From Branchiostoma floridae (taxonomy: Eukaryota > Chordata > Leptocardii > Amphioxiformes > Branchiostomatidae), in contig NC_049989.1 in the NCBI RefSeq assembly GCF_000003815.2, positions 23,410,949 through 23,474,948 on the forward strand: DNA of 64,000 nt, in the 5' to 3' direction. The position numbers were made by a program, and so were the translations under genes. Below, piece after piece: positions 14,128-27,400 of the stretch. The notes under the pieces are model-generated. The model had not been told where the DNA came from and made no database searches. It saw only the letters and a program-made list of their open reading frames with translations. The first letter of the stretch is position 1; every line of letters begins with the position of its first letter.

Positions 14128-15533
14128 ACGCGTAATGGATCATGGTAATGGACCGTACTGTGCGCATGTCCGTGTGCCTAAAATGAGGGCTGGTTGTACA
14201 TTTACACCAGGGACGCGGGGTGAGACATAAGAAACACAAAACCCGTTTGACCACAGAACTAGCCTTAAGGCACATTCCTTTGTTCTGCTGGTAACGTCAC
14301 ACTGCCTTAATTTTATGGATGACATCTTCAGAAGACCCCTAAACTAGTGCGCGCGGGCAAAACATTAAAAATAATCCAACAAAAATTGTGTTAAACCACA
14401 TGGCTACTCGAACATCTATCTTATATACAGCCATAGAACTTTGCATGATGTACAAAATTTGCAAAATGACCAATATGCTGGTGGACGTACCAACTGATAA
14501 GTATAATACCAGCTCAAAAAAGAACAAGAAACAGCCATGACTTCAAGTACCAGAGTTTCAGAGCTAGGATTGATGTGTTCAAAAATTCGTATTTTTCCAG
14601 AACTATCGTACATTGGAATTCGTTGTCACCAAGCACAGTGGAGGTATCTTCTCTGGATAGTTTTACAGAACGCTTGCAGAATAGATTGCAAAAGTTAGGT
14701 GTGACGGATCGTTCAGTGTAATATAACCAGCTGCTGCCGTACCGCGTGCCTGCGAAGCTGGTGTGTTACGCCGAATGACGGTTATGCCGGCTATATAGAT
14801 ACAGATACAGAACAATGATGGGGGATTTTAAAGAAAATGTGTCCAGCTAAGCAGCTGTGCTGAACTGAATAAAATCATTTTACAATACAGTGCTGGTGAG
14901 TAGCGCTGAGGTGGGCGTTTGAAGTTGTGTAGGTCCCTGATGTTCACATTGTCCTACAGTTTTCATGACATTTCATGGAGGTAATGAGCGCGGTTTTGTT
15001 ACGTTGTTATCGATTTGTTTATGTTCTCCGCGTAGACCTCCGGTGGTGTGTTTTTCAATTGATTTGTCTCTTTTTTTTGCGGGCCGAAGGGGATGCGCGC
15101 GCCTGTTGCGCATCCTCCCAAGTCCGCGCGGAGTAGCCTCATGTTTATTTAACTTTTTGGCTTCTGAATTTAAGCGAATCTATCATTATCTAACACCTCG
15201 TGTAACTTTAAAGTCAAATGCCAATGTATGAAAACTGTTTACATACCGTTTTTTTGTGAACTGCCGGGCAGGTGTCTCAAAGAAACTGCAGAGCAACTTG
15301 TGGCACACCCGTACAACAAAAATATCGCCGCGAAAAGACTGACCTGGCTATCCATCAAAACTGATATCTTAACTTCAACCAATGATGGCATGTCAATTAG
15401 TGGATCAACCAATAAGAGAGAGGAGGGGATTGGCATTTGCAGAAGTGGTTGAACAACAACGGAAAAAACAGAAGATTTGTCCTGTATCTGTAACACTGTT
15501 ATATCCCAAGGCGATAGGAGGATCGTTAATAGC
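14128..15533. other. Intergenic, LINE fragment plus unclassified sequence
   Basis: Apart from the LINE fragment at 14437-14815, I see no gene. An open frame at 15228-15452 (CLKETAEQLVAHPYNKNIAA) matches nothing I recognise. Confidence 0.6.
14437..14815 (+). mobile_element. LINE 3' fragment, same family as 38885-40407
   Basis: About 300 bp of RT C-terminal coding sequence (frameshifted near 14455 and in [11 protein letters not shown]) plus the 3' UTR and ATACAG tail. It is about 95% similar to the ADPRH intron copy. Confidence 0.88.
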
Positions 15534-15780
15534 CCCTTTCCACTAGGACGGCACTCTCGCCGCATTTTATCTCTCTCTCTGTGACCTAAATTTGACACAT
15601 CGCTCAACGAATTGTATAGAAAAGAAACAAAGCCTTTTATACGTTGTGTGTTTTGCTGTCCTCTCAGTCACACTTTTACATGCATGGTATCTGACAGACC
15701 CGGTATGAAATCAAAGGTTACACATATCACATTTAGATCGCAGTGAGAGTGCATCGCGATCGCCGTCTTGTGGAAAGGGT
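15534..15780. mobile_element. MITE with CCCTTTCCAC ends
   Basis: CCCCTTTCCACTAGGACGGC and GCCGTCTTGTGGAAAGGG are near-perfect inverted termini about 250 bp apart, with AT-rich interior. Confidence 0.78.
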
Positions 15781-15878
15781 GCCTTGTTATTAGAAAATGC
15801 GCGCCTGAAGTCCGGGATTAATGAGAGCGTCTCTGGATCTAGAATAGATCTTTTTTTCTTCACACACGCGCGCACACA

Positions 15879-15990
15879 CAGCCACACACACATACAAAGA
15901 GTTGAGTGATAGAAATTCAGTAGTTTTTCGGCGAAGATGAGTATCTATATCTAGAACATGAAAGCTCACCATACTAGTATACTTAGACCC
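15879..15990. repeat. Copy of the window's first 112 bases
   Basis: Identical to 1-112 except for one base (CATACTAGT versus CATACTGGT). Preceded by a segment (15782-15845) matching 4655-4716, so the left edge of the window is probably inside the same repeat system. Confidence 0.92.
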
Positions 15991-17950
15991 AAACGTAACG
16001 AACCCCTTGATATATTGCGTCTTTGACCAAAGTCCCGGCGTGTCTGTTCCTGTCCTGTATACACAACGACTCAATTTAAATATAAGACAATAATTACAAC
16101 CTACGTTTTTTGATAAACGTGTTCTCTCAAATAACAAACTCCCTATATTCTCGTCATTCTGTAAATGAACTAGGTCCATACCAGCGCTTGACGTGGCGAT
16201 TGTATCGATATCGGTAGTACGCTGGGCATTACATCACATGGTAAACTTCAAACTGGCGTCCTTTGCCCCGCAATTTTCTTTGTTTAAATATACCTTATAC
16301 TATAGAATGGATTTGAAGTAGTAATAAAACGCACGGTAACACGGACGAAAGCATAGCNNNNNNNNNNNNNNNNNNNNNNNNNNNNNNNNNNNNNNNNNNN
16401 NNNNNNNNNNNNNNNNNNNNNNNNNNNNNNNNNNNNNNNNNNNNNNNNNNNNNNNNNNNNNNNNNNNNNNNNNNNNNNNNNNNNNNNNNNNNNNNNNNNN
16501 NNNNNNNNNNNNNNNNNNNNNNNNNNNNNNNNNNNNNNNNNNNNNNNNNNNNNNNNNNNNNNNNNNNNNNNNNNNNNNNNNNNNNNNNNNNNNNNNNNNN
16601 NNNNNNNNNNNNNNNNNNNNNNNNNNNNNNNNNNNNNNNNNNNNNNNNNNNNNNNNNNNNNNNNNNNNNNNNNNNNNNNNNNNNNNNNNNNNNNNNNNNN
16701 NNNNNNNNNNNNNNNNNNNNNNNNNNNNNNNNNNNNNNNNNATTTTATATTCCCGTGAATTTTGTAACAGAATCTGCAGTTCGCAATTCACTAGGCTTTG
16801 TAACATTACACACCCAAGCGTTTGATGTGCTATCGGCTTGCATACACTAGACGAAAAAAACTCAACTTTTGGCGCCCTTGGTAGAAAAATGAAAACGGTT
16901 CATTACTACAAAGAAAAAGATTTAGACTTAACTATCAAAGAAGCACAGTAGTAGATCAAACTTTTGTGAAGTAGGGGTCAGATATGTAGCGTTGTTACCT
17001 GACAGCGAAACCGGATGAAACCGGTTTTCTCTTTTGTTTACAAAAGTCGAAAAGACGCCATTTTACTATTTGGGACCTCGTTCAAAAATTCTAAAATAAT
17101 CTTAACTATGAGAAAGTGCAGCTGCGAAAGTGCACTAAAGATCTTGTAGAATTATTGGTAGCTTCTTGCAGACACAACAAACTGTACAAATAATTTGCTG
17201 CAGCCAATTCTCTCTCAAATTTCGCGCCCGGGACGACAACAATGGGGCCACTGCCGTCCCAGGTAAGTTGTTGTAAGAACGTACGGAGGCGAGAACAAAC
17301 CGCTCTGATGTTCGCCGACAACCTAATTATAAGTCTAGAGCATAGCCATTCTTCCACGTGAAAATCTGAACATAACGTACAATTCGTATTTTGAGCCATA
17401 TCTCCCGGTAGTTAACACTTAAGCTGACCAAAAAAACTCCATCGTGAAGAAAAAACTATCGCCGCCATCTTGGAGAAAAATCAATCGATTCTCTTCCATC
17501 GCTGTGGAACTATGGGACAAAACGTAGTGAAAATGTGACAAAATTGGCTAAAATGTCGTAGACACTTAAAACTGCATAAGGTGAAATATTCTTAGAGGTC
17601 CTAAAGTCTAAAGCATAGCTCAAAGCTTTGCCAGGTGCGTAAAATAGAGCATTAAATTCAAAGTTCAGTGACCCAAAACGACCTCTAATACGCACATGGA
17701 ACAGCGAGCGATTTGAAGCGTTTTGCACATGGTCATCCCAAATAATTGAGATATTTTTAAGGCAAACTAATGTAATTTTCGTGTGCATATATTTTTTTCC
17801 TGATGTGATAATCATATCGTGCGTTATGTTGGATGAAATTTGTGTTGTTGTTTTTTCACACCGCCACGGCTCTCGCGGGCCGGCTTGTGGGCGGAGCACT
17901 CTGGCCTGGCAACGCGGATAATACCTTAGCAACGTGACCAATGTGAATTA
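15991..17950. other. Intergenic, no recognised gene
   Basis: Around the 384-N gap. Two minus-strand open frames (17106-17399, 17510-17941) show no family motif. CGCCATCTTGG near 17461 resembles a YY1 site but has no supported gene beside it. Confidence 0.5.
16358..16741. other. Assembly gap, 384 N
   Basis: Run of N of non-standard length, so probably a size-estimated gap. Confidence 0.98.
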
Positions 17951-18015
17951 GCTGGTGTGTTACGCCGAACGGCGGTTATACCGGCTATATAGATACAGAT
18001 ACAGATACAGATACA
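17951..18015 (+). mobile_element. LINE 3' tail only
   Basis: Terminal ~65 bp of the same LINE family with four ATACAG repeats, truncated at GCTGGTGTG. It abuts the repeat copy starting at 18016. Confidence 0.8.
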
Positions 18016-18682
18016 GAATATAGAACTTAAGTTTGGGTTCTAGCTGTTGTCTCTCACTAGTCCAGAACAGTGCGAAAACGCTCGCTCTTATGTGGCTGTC
18101 TCTTTGAATCCGTAACAATTCCGTATTGAGATGTTTGCTTCATTAGCGTAAAATTTACGTAAGACAACATATATATATATCTATATTCATCAACCCACGT
18201 TTTCATTAATTCTGTAACCCATGTTATATTACTACAAGGTTTGTTATCAGTTTTTGGATTGGCTGATTACTCTCTTTGCGCAGTATGAGTTGTGGTAAGC
18301 TTACAATCAGAGGGGCTGTTAACACGCTCCAATAACCTCAGTAAGCCCTTCGTCACATTACCTACCCGGGGCTCTTTGCGAAAAATTTAAGTTATTCTAA
18401 TAGATATGCACAAAGCTTACTGTTGAATGTTTTCTTATCCATTTCATTTTCTTGTAGTCTTTTGTATCGTACTTTCCGTTCCACAAAACTGTCCAGCCGG
18501 GCCCCTTTGTTGAAACGTGACGTTAGCCTAACAACTGTAATAGTAAACAACTGTGAACATGACTATATAAACCTTCGTGTATTACATGTCTGTATGAGGT
18601 CCGTCATGACATTTTTCATACGTAGTCGTACGTACAATACTCATCTCATTTGCATCTCAATCATTTTGTGCCATTTTGAGGT
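18016..18682. repeat. Third copy of the right end of the 5.2-kb repeat
   Basis: Matches 4713-5385 and 13480-14127. Contains a TATATATA tract at 18165 and AACTGTCCAGCCGGGCCCC. Confidence 0.9.
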
Positions 18683-19410
18683 CTCGAGACACTAGGAAAA
18701 CCGTACGAATTTTGTACGGTTTTCATCGTGTCAAATAGAAAGCCGGATAAAAACGCCTAAAACACGTCAAAAACAGCCGGAGTCGTGACCCTGCTACCCT
18801 TACCCTGGAGGGCAGGTCCCCTGGTAAGTTTAACATTCTAATTGACATGGGTGACATGTGGCGACAGTTTTTTTTTTTCTTGAGAACAGGGGAAGATCGA
18901 TAATTGAGCGGATGTCATCCATGAAATTAAGTCAGTGTGGCCTAAGGAGTACATACTAGTAGCAGAAGGGACTTTCCAAGAAGCCCCCCCCCCCATGAGA
19001 CCAAAAGATTATACATGTAATTATCTCGTCCTTATCTTATAATTAGTGCGGTCACGGATCATTAAAATCTGCTTGAAGAGCCATACATTAAAAAATCTCA
19101 GGGTTAAGTTATGAACATTTATTTCATGTCTACAATACTTGTGTTCAATGGACATTGCAGTTATACCTGGATACAGGTGTGCTAACAGATGTGTTTTTAC
19201 AAGTGTGACTGTCACGAAAGGTTAAAATCCGGCCATTACTAAAAAAGCATCATTCCAACATCTGCTTGGAGACTGTATTCACATTCCTCAACTTAACTCA
19301 ACTATTCACCTGCTTATTTCATGAAGGTCTGGACTCAAATGATACAACATGAACATACGGTCGATCCTGATATGAAGGAACAGTTATGGCAGCTGTTTAG
19401 GAATATAACA
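18683..19410. repeat. CTCGAGACACTAGG module, copy 4
   Basis: Joined to 18016-18682, a copy of 4713-5385. Together they reproduce the 5.2-kb repeat's right half followed by the module, the same order as at 4713-6003. Confidence 0.9.
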
Positions 19411-20837
19411 TAGTCGTACGTACAATACTCATCTCATTTGCATCTCAATCATTTTGTGCCATTTTGAGGTACGCGTAATGGACCGTACTGTGCGCATGTC
19501 CGTGTGCCTAAAACTGACACAAAACTATGGGATACGTTTTGTGCGAAAATAAAAGGCTGGTGACTAAAATGTACGCACCTTACACAGACTTAAAATACAC
19601 ACTCGGTTCTATACAATTTACCACACTCACACAGGAAAGGACCTCAAGCGCAGGACCTCAATTTTCATTTCGAGGGCTAGGGACTGTCCCTTGTACATAC
19701 ACTTCGAACATCCAGTGTACATTGAAGATTTGGTATCCATGTTTCGGGAGGCCGATGGTGGAAACCATATACAGTAATTTGCACTGAAGCAACAAAAAAA
19801 CAGATCAAGACAGCTATATTTTGGGCAATCGCCAGGTGCGCGATTGGTATAAGTTTAGTGCGTCTGACATTGGCGCTCGATGCACAATGCACACGTACCC
19901 ATTCGCAGAAAAAGAAATTAGGTTCCCCACTGCTTACGCATCAACATGCGTTATGGATAAGGCGAATTCGGTATCTATGCGCTTGATGTTCAATATCCAT
20001 ATATAAGCAATACATAAAGAGGTTTAAATGCTTATCAAGGCCACATAATTTCATACGTTTGTTGTTCTCAGCACTTACAAGGGATAATATAAGTCCGAGG
20101 GAAAGGTCATAGTAATGTACCTTGGTACACACAGTTTTAGGAAGTGAGACAAATTTGTTTCCCAACTTTCTGTTGCCTACTGACCTCTTCCTTATTTGTA
20201 TTCCTGATATTCCTGAGCCTGGTATTCAAACATATTATAGCCGCCGAGTCTGTTCTAAGAGAGGATGAAGAAACTGGGCAGCTAAAATAGGTTTGTAAAC
20301 CAGACTATAATTTCTGTCTAATAGCCCAGCCGACCCCGGGTTGGAAATGTGACCTAAGACAGCAGGCCATATAAATACACGCTCTGATTACCGCAACAGT
20401 TGTTCGATTTTGGTACACAAACGCTGTCTTATACTCAGCTACTTGCAGTGGGTCAATAGAGAGAACCAAGGGATAAGGGTGCACATGATCGATATACTCA
20501 ATATAACAAACTCTTTATATTAAGTACAAAATGTCCATCAAAAAGTCACAGTTCAAGGTTACATGATGGATGAAGGTCAAAGATACCAGCTCCTGTATTA
20601 AGCGTTAGCAGCAGCAGAGAGACAGGGACAAAACTCCGGTCACTGGACATCCGGAAGGACTGAATACATTTGGGACTTTATGTCAAGTACGCTGACTCAA
20701 ACCTAACACTGTAAGTGAACACTGAAGGGCTGGAAGAGAATATTATAAGGTCTCAGTAGAGTCAGGCGGTCACTGTAGACAGGTGGTCACTATAGACAGG
20801 GTTCACAGTAACTTGAAAGTTCATCTGTGTTGGTAGG
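19411..20837. other. Intergenic, nothing recognised
   Basis: AT-rich sequence without family-level coding signal. The first ~90 bp repeat 14060-14160-like sequence. Confidence 0.55.
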
Positions 20838-21108
20838 AGTCAAACTGTATTATCCAACAACAAAATTCGACTCACCCAAATTTTGGACTGAACAGCACCA
20901 GTCTTTTTGACGTCACGTTATGCAGATAGAACACGTGACTCAGTAAGCAGTGGATCGTAGGTTGCTTACTGAGTCGTGTGTTCTATCTACATAACGTGAC
21001 GTCACGGCAGCAGTGGATTGTTCATTCCTTGACAAAGACTGATGCTGTTCAGTCCAAAATTTGGGGGAGTCCCATTTTTGTGTTGGTGTTGGATATTACA
21101 GTTAAACT
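20838..21108. mobile_element. Long fold-back element
   Basis: Arms of roughly 100 bp (CCAAATTTTGGACTGAACAG, TTTTGACGTCACGTTATGCA, ACTGAGTAAGCA) are inverted about 20950. Downstream of the JmjC-like gene stop. A related single arm occurs at 42508-42620. Confidence 0.85.
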
Positions 21109-21312
21109 AGCTCAAAAAGTGGCCAGTGATCATTTGATCATCATGCAGAGGTTGAAAGTAGCATAGTACAAAATGGAACATAGGGATGTCAAAACATAGG
21201 GGTGTCAGAACATATATAATACTTAGGGGTGTTAGAACACTTCGTGCCCTTGAGGTTTGAGACATGTCCTTCCAGATTTTAAGTGATCGGCGTTTGATAG
21301 AGAATAAACAAT

Positions 21313-21407
21313 TTAATCCCAGGTGCCGGTTGCCGCGACGACCACGGAGGGTTCGGAGTCCTTGCTGTTCTTGATCTGGACAGTCCACAGGTTCTGGGGT
21401 ACAACCA
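21313..21407 (-). CDS. JmjC-like gene, terminal exon 7 (residues 316-346)
   Basis: Acceptor CTTCTGCAG|TG. The first two bases complete Leu316, followed by VVPQNLWTVQIKNSKDSEPS and a TAA stop. VVPQNLW matches the 'IPxxWWH' strand of FIH-type enzymes but carries Thr where the third iron ligand His would be. Confidence 0.8.
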
Positions 21408-24400
21408 CTGCAGAAGAAGTGCGGCATATTTGGATCAGTCATTACTGAAATTGTTGACCGAAACACTTACCTTGTCACACCTGGACTACAGCACAGCGGT
21501 TTGGACTTCTACTTCACAGAAGAACATCAACATACTACAAGTAATGCAGAATAAGGCGGGAAGACTTATTCTTGGATCTTACCGCATATCGGTCAGGCAG
21601 ATGAACAGTGTCTTATCGTGGCAGACGGTTATGGAGAGACTTTACGTTACCAACATGTGTACTTTCCATAAAATACTCTACTTCAACCAACCTTCCACTC
21701 TTTACAGTAAACTACATCTCGTATCTCACCAACACACCTACAGCACAAGATCCGCAAAACGCAATGACTTCAAACTACCAAAACCAAAAACAACAGCTGC
21801 AACGAAGTCTTTTCTCTACCGGTTCTCAAAATCCTACAACACTCTTCCACAACATATCAGATCATCCGTTCCATCATCCTTCAAACTACTCATCAAAGAC
21901 AGGCTAAAAAGGACTCAAACATTCTGAACTGGTAGCACATTGAAATTGATGTAAATATGTATATACTATGTAATGTTATGTGTATGTGTACCAATGTAAT
22001 GTATATGTTTTAATGTATGACCCCAGGAAGAGTAGTGGATGCACATGTGTATTCACTAATGGGTGTCATTTTAACAATGAACAATAAACTGCAGAACAAC
22101 ATGGGGAGGGGGCAACAAGGTCAAGTCACAATCTGGGGGTTTTGCTAATTTTTAATTCTCAACAACCAGGTTTTCCATGGAAGAATCTAGTCTAAGTATA
22201 CCATCCTCCGTAGTGCCCACTGGCTCAATACTATCACTTGCTAACCGTTGTTACAAACGAAAGTATTGAGCCAGTGGTCACTACGGAGGATTGCACTCAG
22301 ACTAGGAAAAATCCTGGCGGAAATAATTTCAGTATCGCATTATGGCTCAGTTATTGCCTGAATTAGGCCATGTTGATTTGATCAAAGACATATGGATGAC
22401 ATCCATGCGCGCATCAATTTTTGTCCGTTTCCCAATTTAAAAAAAAAATCCTATCGTACTGTAAATTGTATAAAGCAGCTGCAAAGTGATCAAATGTATG
22501 CCGTAAGTTGCAAAAAATATCAGACGAGATGAAGGTGAGCTGTGGAAGTTTGGAAAACTGTCTCAGGTAACCATTGTATGCCCAAATCAAGTTGGTTCAG
22601 CGGCAGTTTTTTTGAATGACGGAAAAGGGGGCATATAGTCGGCAGACAATTGGGGAAAATCGAAAAGTAACGCAACTCAAGGGACAGGGAATTACAAGTA
22701 GGGCATATATAGATGCATGGAGGTATTGAGGGAGCTATTGAGTGTCAAAGGCCTCTCTTTAGTATCCCCAAATGATGGCAAAATGGTAGATTTTAATACG
22801 TTCCCAACATGTTTGTGTAGTTTGCCGCCAAAAGTGTTCAAATGTACTGCCGTCGAAGTCAATATTTGGGAAGGGACAGTGAAAAAGTAGGACACTATTA
22901 CAGAAGTAGTATATTGATAACAGAACACCGCATGGCAGCAAAATGAAGAGAGACAGTGGTGAGGGTGAGGCGAGGAAGCTTGCAGAACTGTCTCAAGCAA
23001 CCATGGTATGGCCAAATCAGGCCGTTTTAGTGCCACAGTCTAATTTTCTGATGACAGAAAAGGGGGGCGTTGTCAGATGACAATGGAGAAAACATCGAAA
23101 AGCTACACAGTTCAAGGGACAGTGAACAATTAGGGCATGGCCTTGGGTACATGGAGATAACAAAAGATCCAGGGCCTGTGTTGTTTAGTGTCCCAATTAT
23201 GGGTCGAGTGGTGTAACCGCAGGGTGTTTGGTCCATAACCCAGAGGAAGCGGCGTTTGCTCATTTGCATGTTCGTGACAAGACAAATGCGACAGTAACCG
23301 CTAAGGTAAGTTAGCGCAATCCTAGAGTTCCGCGATCTCATACCTTCGCCAAATAATATTGACCTTTACAACCCAGGTGTATTATGTATGTTTCCTAATA
23401 ATTGTGCTCATCAGCGCCACAATTGTGTAAATTACATCATTTATGATTATCACCCAAATGACACAAGTTCAAAGTATGTAACGGGAGGGGGCCATACTTC
23501 GACAGCCGTTCTATGTGGATGCACATGGCTTTTGTCATTGTACATTTTACAGTGAACTCATCAAAAACATGTTAAGATCTTGTATACATCCATATAACTG
23601 ATTGAAGCTGTACAGATATATATTTCATTTAACGGTAGCGTTCCGCACTGTACTTTGACAGCGCACGAAACTTACGGCAGGTTTTCGGCTTGTGTCCTAG
23701 CAGAATAATGACAATGACTTTCGATGCAACGCTGCACGCAGATTTCATAATGAAGGCAATTTGTATTTTATTTTGGCCAAACTTTTTTTATTCACACGCT
23801 TGCATCAGTTTAGGGGTTTCCAGAGGATGTCATCCATATAATCAAATCAACAAGGCCTTGGATAGAAATAAGATGGATAAATAAATGCATATGACGTACA
23901 TGTTTCTCCGGGTTTGAGCGTGACGTCGATGGGTTTGCAGGTGGTTTCGCAGATGGGATCCGGTTCCAGCCGGTACGAGACGCTGCCCTTGACCTGCGCC
24001 AGCCACACCACTGAGTGCTCCTCAAACGGCAGCTGCAGGAACAAGAAAGTAAACAGTCCTGAATTATTTGTTTCCTTTGTTTGTTGAAGATTCACCATAT
24101 ATATGGATGGTAACATGTTACATCTCAACTTAACTGGCTCTCACATACACAGTTACATTTACATTACATTTAAGTCACATCTCAGGTAAATGAGCAAAAG
24201 CAATTATCATATACACCACAAACAAAAAACAAAAAAGGAGAATAACAACTGTCAAATAAAAGTTCTCTATTTCAATCTGTTAGATACTGCAGACTACTTT
24301 GCTCCAGGTGAGAATTTTGCATCATAAAAGTTAGACTAATCTTTGCACGTTCGACCCTTGCAAGAAGTAAAACAATGGATGATGACTGAATGAGTCCGAG

Positions 24401-27400
24401 GGTCTGATGACTGAGAGTGAATGAGGGTGGGAGTGAGTAGATAGGTGAGAGTGACAGAGTGAGTGAATGTGTGAATCTGACTCAGCGAGCAAATAAATGA
24501 GCTTTACCGGCACAAAGTGTTTGATGGCCTGTCCCTTCGACACAAAGACCCAGTTGGACTCATGTGACTCGACCATCGGTGGTAAGAAGTACGGCCGCGT
24601 TCCGTAGAATTTCCTCATCAGCCGCACACCGTCACGCTCGCAATTCTTCCTGTCAATCATCAGAACAACTCAAGATGTTAGAGATTCTTTTCTTAATTAC
24701 CTGTAAAGGTTTTTGTATCCTGTCAGCTTGATTAGGGCTCAAGAAAAGTAATCATTAGCTTGCTATTTATGTAGTCAATTAAAATTGTGTGTGAAATTTA
24801 AAAAAAAGGTCTTTTGCATAAACAGACTGGGTTTGAACCCATGACATCATAATTGCAAAGTGAACTCTCTATTCCCTAGGCCTATTGCACAGGTTTGATT
24901 TCAGGAATGTGGAATAAAATTTGGGAAGAATAGTTTGCGTCAAGGAACACCTTTTTCTTGTCTGTTAAGTTTGTTTTTTCTCGTGCAAGAACAATTGACA
25001 AGTACAGACAAGATGACCGCGCACTCAAGTCAAATTGTATTAGTGATGCCATCAAACGAAAACAGACTTAAACTTAAACTAAGGTGGACGTATAAATGGA
25101 CGTCAAAACAAAGATGAAGCTGGAGACTCACCAGACTGCGTACCAGTCAGCCTTTCCCTGCGCTTCAGACAACAGGACGGAGGGGTGAGGGGAGGACAGA
25201 GACTTCTTCAGACTGGAGTGGAAGTCACAAACTCCCGACGTCAGGAACTCCTGCTGGGTGGAGTACAGCTGTGCAGGGCACACAGAGGAGTAAAATATTA
25301 CACATGGGACTGTAGATAGAAATCATTACAGTATTGACATGACAAAATTACAGTGACTTTCTTAAGGTCTCTAACAAGTACTTACAGTACAACTAAACAG
25401 ACATATAGAGTAATGTATTTAAGTTTGCGGGGATTTAATTTTGCGGTAGTGGCGGTTTTAAGTTCACGGTAGTACCATGCACTGTAGTCTCTTATTGCCA
25501 TGGAAAAATGTTTGCAGTGGTTTTAAGTTCGCGGTGAAGCTGCCAACGCAAAAATGTTGAACATTAAACCACCGCGAAAGTTTCTGCATTTACTGTAATG
25601 GATTATCTATAGGTATGAACAATCAGGTGTGTTACAGCTGCAAAGGAAACAAATAGAAGTTGTTAGGACATGTTACAAGTGTACGTAGAAATGATTGATA
25701 AAAGAAAATTTTAGTCTTGTGAAGATGATTGAAGTACTAGTGCAACTTAAAGAATTGAACTGTACCTGACATCAATTTCATTTGTTGGTTGTCAGCCATA
25801 TAATTTTAAAAAGAACAAAAAAATCATGCTTGTCTGGAAGGTCAACATGAAATCAGAGCCAACAAAGTCAAAAGTCATTGTACACACAGCTGCTGTTATT
25901 GATATTAGTTTGATTTTTTTCAGTTATTTTCATAGTTTTTTTCTCTTTTTTCACCAACTCCTCTGTTTTCATTCACTTTTCTTTAACTCATCCTGATTTG
26001 GGGCTGAAAAAAATGTCAGAGAACCAACAAACGAAGATAGTTTGGCCTTTAACATGTTATTACAACATACTACAAGAACAAAACATTACCTTCAGAAAGT
26101 CGTCAAAAGTGATCTGGTTGAGTTCGGTCCAGTCCTGCGTGGCGTCAGTCACCACGAGCGGCACGTTGTCCAGCAAGAGATCTGACATGTCCGCGTGGTC
26201 AACCTTCTTCAGTCGCTTCACCCCTCTAATCTCCAAACACACCTGAGAACAAGAGGGACCAAAGCAGGGCTCTAACCAGCTCGAAATTTTTTTCCATCAG
26301 ACAATTCCCATTGTCGCGAAAACCGCGAAAACACTATTCCAGGAGTTAGAAACAATGAACTGAGACCTTGAAAAACGGGATTTAAATGAGATTATCGTAT
26401 GCGAAAGGGCGCCGACACACTTCGTCAACAATCATAACAATAGCAAAACAAACAGTGTGTGGCTTTTACGGCCATGGACGGTGTCCCCAAGCTGCCTGTA
26501 GCTTCCACCAAGGATTTTTGGTGTTCAAGGTTGACGGATTGGTTTTAAAATTTTTCCGTCACACGCAGCAAATTTCCGTCAATTGGCGGAAAAACGGACG
26601 CTGGCTAGAGCCCTGGACCAAAGTAATCTCCAGGCAGATCTACCGATGGCATGAGGAGTTTAGCTCGTCAAGGAGTGTTCTGAGTCACCGGTTGATCTGC
26701 CTGGAGATTAGGACCAAAGATCTCATCCCTTCTTGAGAGAATTGTTACTGTAGTTTTTTTTTTTAATTTCTTGGAGGATTTGGTCCTTGGTAAAGACCAC
26801 CTCTGGCTTTGTTAGCCTGATGAAATCTTGCTTATAGCAGCCTGCCAAACATCTGCCGGCCCCCGCGGGAGGGGTCAGTTACAGCCCTGGACAGCGGAGT
26901 TTGTGTTACACAGACTATGGTTTTGTGTCCTCAGAGAAAAACCCTACCTGAAGCTAGTTAACTCCTTTCACCAAGTGCTTTAACCAAGGGCACAACACTA
27001 GGGATTCAAACCCAGAACCTTTAGATTCTAAGTCAACAACCCTAACGGCCTAACCACAAGACTACTAGTACCTTGCCATCAAAATGAAATGAAAATAAAT
27101 CAAGTCAATTTGCTTAAAATCTTGTTCCAATTTCTATAATGTTTTTACTCACAAAGATGAACTTTATCACTGATTCCTTGGAGGTTAGACATGAAGTTAA
27201 TAAGATCGCCCAAATGCAACTTGGAATGATTTTGGAAACTACATGTAGGTACTCCTTTTCACCGAATGCGGAAGGAGTTCAGTGGTGAAATACTGTTCAA
27301 TCTTGCCCAAATCATATCCACTTGAGTATCAAACTGCTTTTCTCATATTAGAGTCATGTTTCTTCTGACGAAGGTTTCTTACGCTACTAAAAAATGTCCC

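Noticed and set aside
17440-17480. YY1-like CGCCATCTTGG as a promoter of an unseen gene
   Set aside because: A single motif with no coding exon nearby is not enough.
23027-23341. 104-codon minus-strand frame considered as an additional JmjC-like exon
   Set aside because: Exons 6 and 7 join in frame and in family register without it, and it overlaps a degenerate repeat.
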